The notes under the pieces: model-generated
Told to the model about the DNA's origin: nothing
The model's input: only the letters and a program-made list of their open reading frames with translations
Databases searched by the model: none
Source of the DNA: Melastoma dodecandrum
Lineage: Eukaryota > Streptophyta > Magnoliopsida > Myrtales > Melastomataceae
Length of the DNA: 64,000 nucleotides
Direction of reading: 5' to 3'
Assembly (NCBI GenBank): GCA_029817715.1
Contig: JARUPY010000138.1
Location: 1 to 64,000, forward strand
Made by a program: the position numbers and the translations under genes
Shown here: positions 58,604 to 64,000 of the stretch, piece after piece
Layout of the letters: every line of letters begins with the position of its first letter
Position numbering within the stretch: position 1 is the first letter of the stretch

Positions 58604-61567
58604 GAAGACCCCTAAAAAGGAGGACAGGGGAAAATCGCGTCATGATTTTGTTTTGCTTGTGGGGGAGATAATCTCGTGATTGGTCCAATAGTTACGCATG
58701 TCGGCTCGTCTCTCTCGCATGTCATAAGCAACGCCTCTCCTTTTTCCCAACTGCATCCACAGTGGTGCCCACGGAAAGAAAGATTATGTCCGGAGAGACG
58801 TTTTTACTGCTTCCCTACGGCGTGCTATACTATATTTTTTCAACGTACATAATTAATAATTATAAATATATTTATCATTAATATTAATATATTATACTAA
58901 ATATTATTATTTTTATACTAGTACACATTAGTATAATGTATTAATAAAAATTTAGTATAATTAATAATTACAAACAGTATTAATTTAATTAGTAAAATGT
59001 ACTAAAAATTAATAAAATTTAGTACATTGCGCCGCGGAACGTCCGGGAAAAGTTAGCCGCTTCCCTTCCCTACAAAATGCACGTCATCATAGAATACATG
59101 ACGTTTTCCCATGTTCTATCTCCACCCACAAAAGGAGATTACTTATCATCTCCGATCGAGTGATTCGTATTCGAAATTAATGTAGAAAAAGAAAAGAAAA
59201 GGGGAAGTCAATTGGGGGGGGACAATGGATCCTAATGATAAAATGTAAAAGACAGAGAGGGGGGGGGGGGGGGGTCGATCACGAGAAAAGGTAGAATAAG
59301 TTTGGTTAGATCACAATGGGAGGTGAATTCGGACAAATGTCATGAATATATTTGTTTTCCTTTAGGAAATAGTTAGAGAAGCAATAAAAAGAGAAACGCA
59401 TGGCCCCTGCAAATCCACTCTTTTCAACCATCATATCTTACGGACCACCACCACCCTCCTCTAAGGAAATGTAATAAAATATTTCCTGTCACAAAGTTAT
59501 TATTCACCATCTGTTGTTGTTGGTTTATGATTCATTCATACATATTTTTTCTTATCTTAACTTCGATTCCAATTTACGTTACGCTTTAAGAGATGGGAGA
59601 AGGGAAAAGAAAAAGTGAACCAAGGATGATGTTCTAACAGCCACATAATCCCCTCTGTTATGACAATTGTCGTTCATCATTGGTTCTTCCCCTTCGTTCC
59701 CTTTCTCTTTTCCTCATTAAATCCTTGCAAAAAGACTAAACAAGCTCGTAGTGAATGTCTCTTTCATTTCCTTTGCCCTTTTCTTTTGGGTATGGCTACA
59801 TTCAGATGTCGAGTGTTTAAGAAATGGTGGTGGGATAGTTGGCATGAAAGTGAAACCTTTTTATACCGACCCTGTCGAACACGATAAACGACACGTGTAG
59901 GAGTAACCGAGGTTTGATGTTACGAGTGATTTTCAGAATTCGCTAAACAATATTTCTTAATTGATATTAAAAATACTAAATTTGATTTCTTAAAAAACTC
60001 GATGTTTAAACATTAAAAATATTTTTTTACGAGGTTTCAATTCGGTATTTAAATACCAGAGTTCCCGACATTCTACCGGGGAACAAAGCTCAACTTGATC
60101 TGAGATTTGGTCTTCTTACAAATGTAAGGAACATGGGCATTGCATCATCGTGACGTAACAAACATTTTGAATCGATGGAGATACTTTTCTTCCCCTCTGC
60201 TTTAGAGCTAACGTAGAACCCATGAAACAATGGTGATGTAGAAATGTGGTTATTATGAGGAAGGAAGCATTTTGGGGCTTCATGCACACGTGTGATGTTT
60301 CATCTTGTTGTTAGGGAAAAAAAAGAAATGAATAGAAACGAATTCGATGACAACGTGGAGCAATGCATGAATTGAACTTGAAGCGAAGGAAAAGTGACCA
60401 ACGATCGATCGAAAGGGTGAGTTGTGGCCAAAGTTATAAAAAGAGAGAAGAAATCTCTTGCAATGCAAGGCAAGACAACATAATAATAACAATGGATCGG
60501 TACAATATCATATCACCATCCCCCCCACACACACACACAACTTTGCGTAGTGTTTACTTCTCTAACAAGAGGTTTTTGCAATGAAAGCGGCCATCCCTCG
60601 AAACTACTACTCCCCTCTTCTCGCCCACCAAACCAACTAAATAAAAACAAGTGAAAATAGATGGTATTTATACATCATGTTAGTAAATACATTACCCTTA
60701 TTAATCCGATTCAAGCTATAATTGGGTTTTATTAGAAAATGAAGCTCTTCCACGAAATATTTTAAGGCGAAATTGGACGTAATTTTTAGGATTTCGGCCA
60801 CTCAATGCCTCGCTTTCGATGCCATCTTTTGGGTTTGTGGGGTCGTTCCCTGGGTGGCTCCGAATGCTTCCACGTAGTAAAAAACCGATGAGCAGAATAG
60901 GGGGGGGGGGGGGGGTTTGTGACTCAAACAAAAGGAGAATTTTTTTTTTCAATAGAGGAGTTTATTTGGACCTTACCATAAACATTCTCAATCCTGTCGG
61001 AACTTCATCGCCCACAGACACCTCCGTATTCTCTAACATACCATCGGCATATTACCACGTCTCGTGAAAACTCCAAAGAAACACGTTCAGTGGAAAATGT
61101 ACTCCCCTCAATCAACGCCATATTTTTTATATAAAAATAATAATATCTCGGGGACTAAAATTTCGAGAAACCATGCTTTTTGACCCCGCAATTTTCCCGT
61201 GATTGGGAATTCGATAATAATCAAAGGCGAAACTTCGTCTCGAGAAGACAAATCCCCCCTCTCAAAAACACAAAACATGGCGAAAAAGACATTCTCTTAA
61301 GTAGTCGGGGCCGGTACTAGTAAAGTAGTGGAGATGCACTATTCTTCGATCCCCCCATAAATTTAGCCTGTGACGTGCCAACATGGGAACACTATTTAAA
61401 TCGTATCAAATTGACAGACAAGGGAAGATGGGAGTAGTTGTTCTTTGTTGGAAGAAACTCACACACACACAAGAGTTTGACAAATAACGACCACGTCCAA
61501 ATTCAAAAGCATGACAAGGAAAAAACCCACTATTTTTTATGTATGGATCGAATTCGGGGTTGATGGC
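58604..61567. other. AT-rich intergenic region
   Basis: Holds an AT-only-like stretch with TTAGTATAAT repeats (about 58840-59030), poly-G runs near 59263-59276 and 60901-60916, and a CA run near 60529-60540. No open frame resembles a known family. Confidence 0.5.
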
Positions 61568-61905
61568 GTTGAAGGTACTTTATTATTAAGTAAATGGGTA
61601 TTAAAGGTAGTAACGATTAAGTGGAGCATTCAAAGAGAGTATTTAAGTATGTCATTAAATTTGTCATTTAAGGTAGTGGTTTCTTGTCATTTGGGTTTCT
61701 ACTTCTCTCAATATATGGAGGAGCATGTAATCATTTAAAAGAATGAAGAAAAAAGTAGTTTGTAGTCTAAATACTTGAACTCTACCAAATATTCATCTCT
61801 CGTAAGAGCAGCAACTTTACAGTAGATTTTTTCTATTCTACAAAAAATCGTCGACAGTACAAAACCTACGTTCTGTAAGCACTTTCTCCGTTCCTATCCA
61901 AAATC
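61568..61905 (+). repeat. Diverged LTR of the 53.7-kb copia family
   Basis: GTTGAAGGTACTTTATTATTA ... TCATTAAATTTGTCATT ... ATATATGGAGGAGCATGTA ... CGTCGACAGTACAAAACCTACGTTCTG ... TCTCCGTTCCTATCC follows the copia LTR end to end with many changes. No internal region or second LTR is nearby, so it is a solo or truncated LTR. The two positions carrying ACAGAAGG in the intact LTR read ACAGTAGA and ACAAAAAA here. Confidence 0.75.
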
Positions 61906-63870
61906 GTATATGCATATGCGTGAAAAATAAAAATTTTATCAATATTAATTCCTATTTATTCATGGTTTTCGTGTACGAGACATGTTTATTTAATAAGACT
62001 ATTTAATGTATTAGTTATGAATGATTAATCTCCCAACAGGTCGGGCCACGTCTTAGCAAAACATGCATTCCCGTGTCTCCCAAAATGGAATTTATTATTA
62101 ATTATTTCTTAGTCGATCCTTTATCTTTTCTAGGAACTCATGTCCCGATTTTAAGGGGAAAACTTTTCGTTAATATTTTTATGCATAAAAAAATAAGAAA
62201 CATCGCAACCCACCATTTAAAGAAAAAGGAATTATTGTCCCTTGAGCCAACAATTTCTCCCCGTTTTATTGAGGGACTCAAAGTCATCATTTCCTCGTCT
62301 GATCGATTGTGTGAAGCATGCAAAGATAAGGAGTGTATTATATTTAATTGGGGAATAAAAAGTAGACACTTGACCTTTGAACAGTGATAATGAGAGATAA
62401 ACATTTAGTTTATTTAAGTTAACGTACTTAGTATACAGTGTAGTGTAATAAACATTAGGGTTTTGTTAACCCAGATCTAAATAATGAAAGTATAATCATT
62501 TAGACAACTTACGTAATATATTAAAGCAGATTAATTTACTCTTAACAGGTGCCCGTTACCGAAATCCTAAACACTCGAATGCACTTATATTACGAGCTGC
62601 TCCGCAATAATATTGTATGCTAATGACACATGGGATTAACAACTGATTTTACTATATATTTTCTTTCCCTTAAATTTTGGCGGGAACGACACGGTTTCTC
62701 CCCCCGCCAAGAACTTATCTATGGGTAAAATCCCCCGACTCTGGTCGTGCTCTATCTCGTTCAACCTCTAGAAGTGAAGTTCGCATTGAGTTATTATAGT
62801 ATTAAGACTTTACTGTCTACCTCGTCGGTTAAAAATAAAAAATAAAGTTCAGTCGGTGTTGTGCATTCATGAGTAATATAACTCAGTCATTTACTGGGGG
62901 GGTGGGGGGTTGCCACGTTGTTATTGCATCATCATGTGGAGGGGGGACAGTATGTTTAATGTTAGGACAAGTTGCGTGTAGTGAGTACGGGCCAGCCGAA
63001 CTCAAAATATTAACTGTTGTTGCTCGAATTGAATCTGGGCATCGTTAAAAAACCAATTCGAAGAGGTGGGGGTCATTGATTATTTAGTTTGAGTTTCTAT
63101 ATTAACTTTAGGACAACGGGGGTGTGGTCGCATTAATTACGGTTGTAGTTGTAGTACATAGTGCAACCCACGTCCTTGAAGCTACGTGGTAAGTAAATTT
63201 TTCCACCGTTGCACTAGATTCGATCACGACATGCAATTAATGCCGTGGCATGCATCGTGCCGACTTGTCCTCGAGCACCAAGGTACGTTTAAATTCCCTT
63301 CGTTTTTATATATATATATATATTGTTACATGTATCGAGGGGGGTCGTGATTAGGGTTTTGTCCCTTTTTGTTTCTATAGGAATTCCCCCGACAAAAGGA
63401 CTTTAAAAAAAAAAAGGAAAAGAAGCTGAAGGGAGTAGTTCATAAATGTCTGCGAGGGGTGCCGGCAATGGATGCGTGATTTTGGAGAAGAAAGGAGGAG
63501 AAGTGGGTTTAATCTCCCCACCACTTCATGAGTTTCAGACAGAGCGCGGGAAACCTGGGAACCCTGTTTTCTTCCTACGTGGAGAGTGGGTCACGTGGGG
63601 CTGACGTGGATTCCTGGGATACACGACAACATCCCAAAGCTGGGGCTGGAGTTTGAAGAGGAGGGAGGAGGGACACAGAAATCAGCCGGCGCCACCACAT
63701 CCTCCTCACGAGACCAAGTGCCATGGTCGGCAAAACCCCTCCCCTCTCTCTCTGACATTTCACCTAAATATATATTTTTGGCTATAAAGTTGGATGGGAA
63801 AAATTAACAACTCCCCAGCTCACTGTTCTTAACCTACGTGTCCATTAAAATCCCCGAGTTTTGTTCCTTA
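61906..63870. other. AT-rich intergenic region
   Basis: One frame of 104 codons (62073-62387, plus) is not recognised and has AT-rich, low-information content. TA microsatellite near 63306-63325; poly-A near 63406. No gene is supported. Confidence 0.45.
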
Positions 63871-63910
63871 ATGACGTCATTTGGCGAAATATTTCGCCAA
63901 ATGACGCCAT
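63871..63910. repeat. 40-bp near-perfect palindrome
   Basis: ATGACGTCATTTGGCGAAAT (63871-63890) and the next 20 bases are reverse complements with one mismatch. AAATATTTCG recurs just after (63916-63925), followed by the AAAGGCCGACTTC direct repeat (63954 and 63976). It may be the end of a repeat element continuing beyond the window. Confidence 0.85.
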
Positions 63911-64000
63911 CACTAAAATATTTCGTCAACTAACCCACCAAAGTTGGCCTTACAAAGGCCGACTTCAATTCCTTAAAGGCCGACTTCGTAAAAAGTTAAA

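Noticed and set aside
62073..62387. 104-codon plus-strand frame
   Set aside because: AT-rich with no recognisable domain, no promoter signal and overlapped by an antisense frame; likely chance.

Overview
The window is nuclear DNA of a dicot-type flowering plant. Genes carry GT-AG introns and AT-rich introns and intergenic DNA, and plant-typical families are present: an oxalate--CoA ligase (AAE3 type), a chloroplast ClpT subunit, an S1/SPH self-incompatibility-like cluster, and Ty3 Tat/Ogre-type and Ty1/copia retrotransposons. I cannot name the species from sequence alone. There are no operons, CRISPR arrays or other prokaryotic features.

Layout. About 0.7-5.4 kb (minus): a decayed SMC2 (condensin) gene whose first exon and promoter are intact while all later exons are broken. 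6.8-8.8 kb (plus): a two-exon coiled-coil gene of the EEIG1/EHBP1-like plant family, without the N-terminal C2 part. 9.3-11.2 kb (minus): an intact four-exon AAE3-type oxalate--CoA ligase. 14.9-15.5 kb: a foldback element carrying two inverted tRNA-like pol III boxes. 15.6-17.1 kb: an element with long terminal inverted repeats holding exon-like cargo (Pack-MULE-like). 17.5-17.9 kb: an intact single-exon EF-hand gene. 18.8-31.7 kb (minus): a Tat/Ogre-type Ty3 element with a 3.9-kb LTR, PPT, integrase, two RNase H regions, RT, a predicted intron between protease and RT, and a 5'-truncated gag. It is fused to an unrelated LTR with a tRNA-iMet-type primer site (31.7-33.5 kb). 34.1-36.6 kb: a solo LTR with target-site duplication. 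36.6-49 kb: a tandemly duplicated S1/SPH locus in which every copy is broken, invaded by a tandem LTR-gag/pro-LTR-gag/pro-LTR array (37.6-42.2 kb) and a solo LTR (43.8-45.8 kb). 49.3-51.8 kb (minus): a four-exon ClpT2-like gene whose frame closes across all three introns. 53.7-58.6 kb: a structurally complete but mutated copia element with target-site duplication AGAGA. 61.6-61.9 kb: a diverged LTR of the same copia family. The rest is AT-rich intergenic DNA.

Four genes look functional: the coiled-coil gene (5' end uncertain), AAE3, the EF-hand protein and ClpT2. They are unrelated housekeeping genes and form no pathway. I found no convincing new multi-gene system. The most unusual signals are at nucleotide level: a strand-asymmetric, frame-independent saturation of the copia element with CAGAAG; a nine-copy, roughly 44-bp array of heat-shock-element-like motifs just upstream of the predicted TATA box of a solo LTR; and the foldback with paired tRNA-like boxes.
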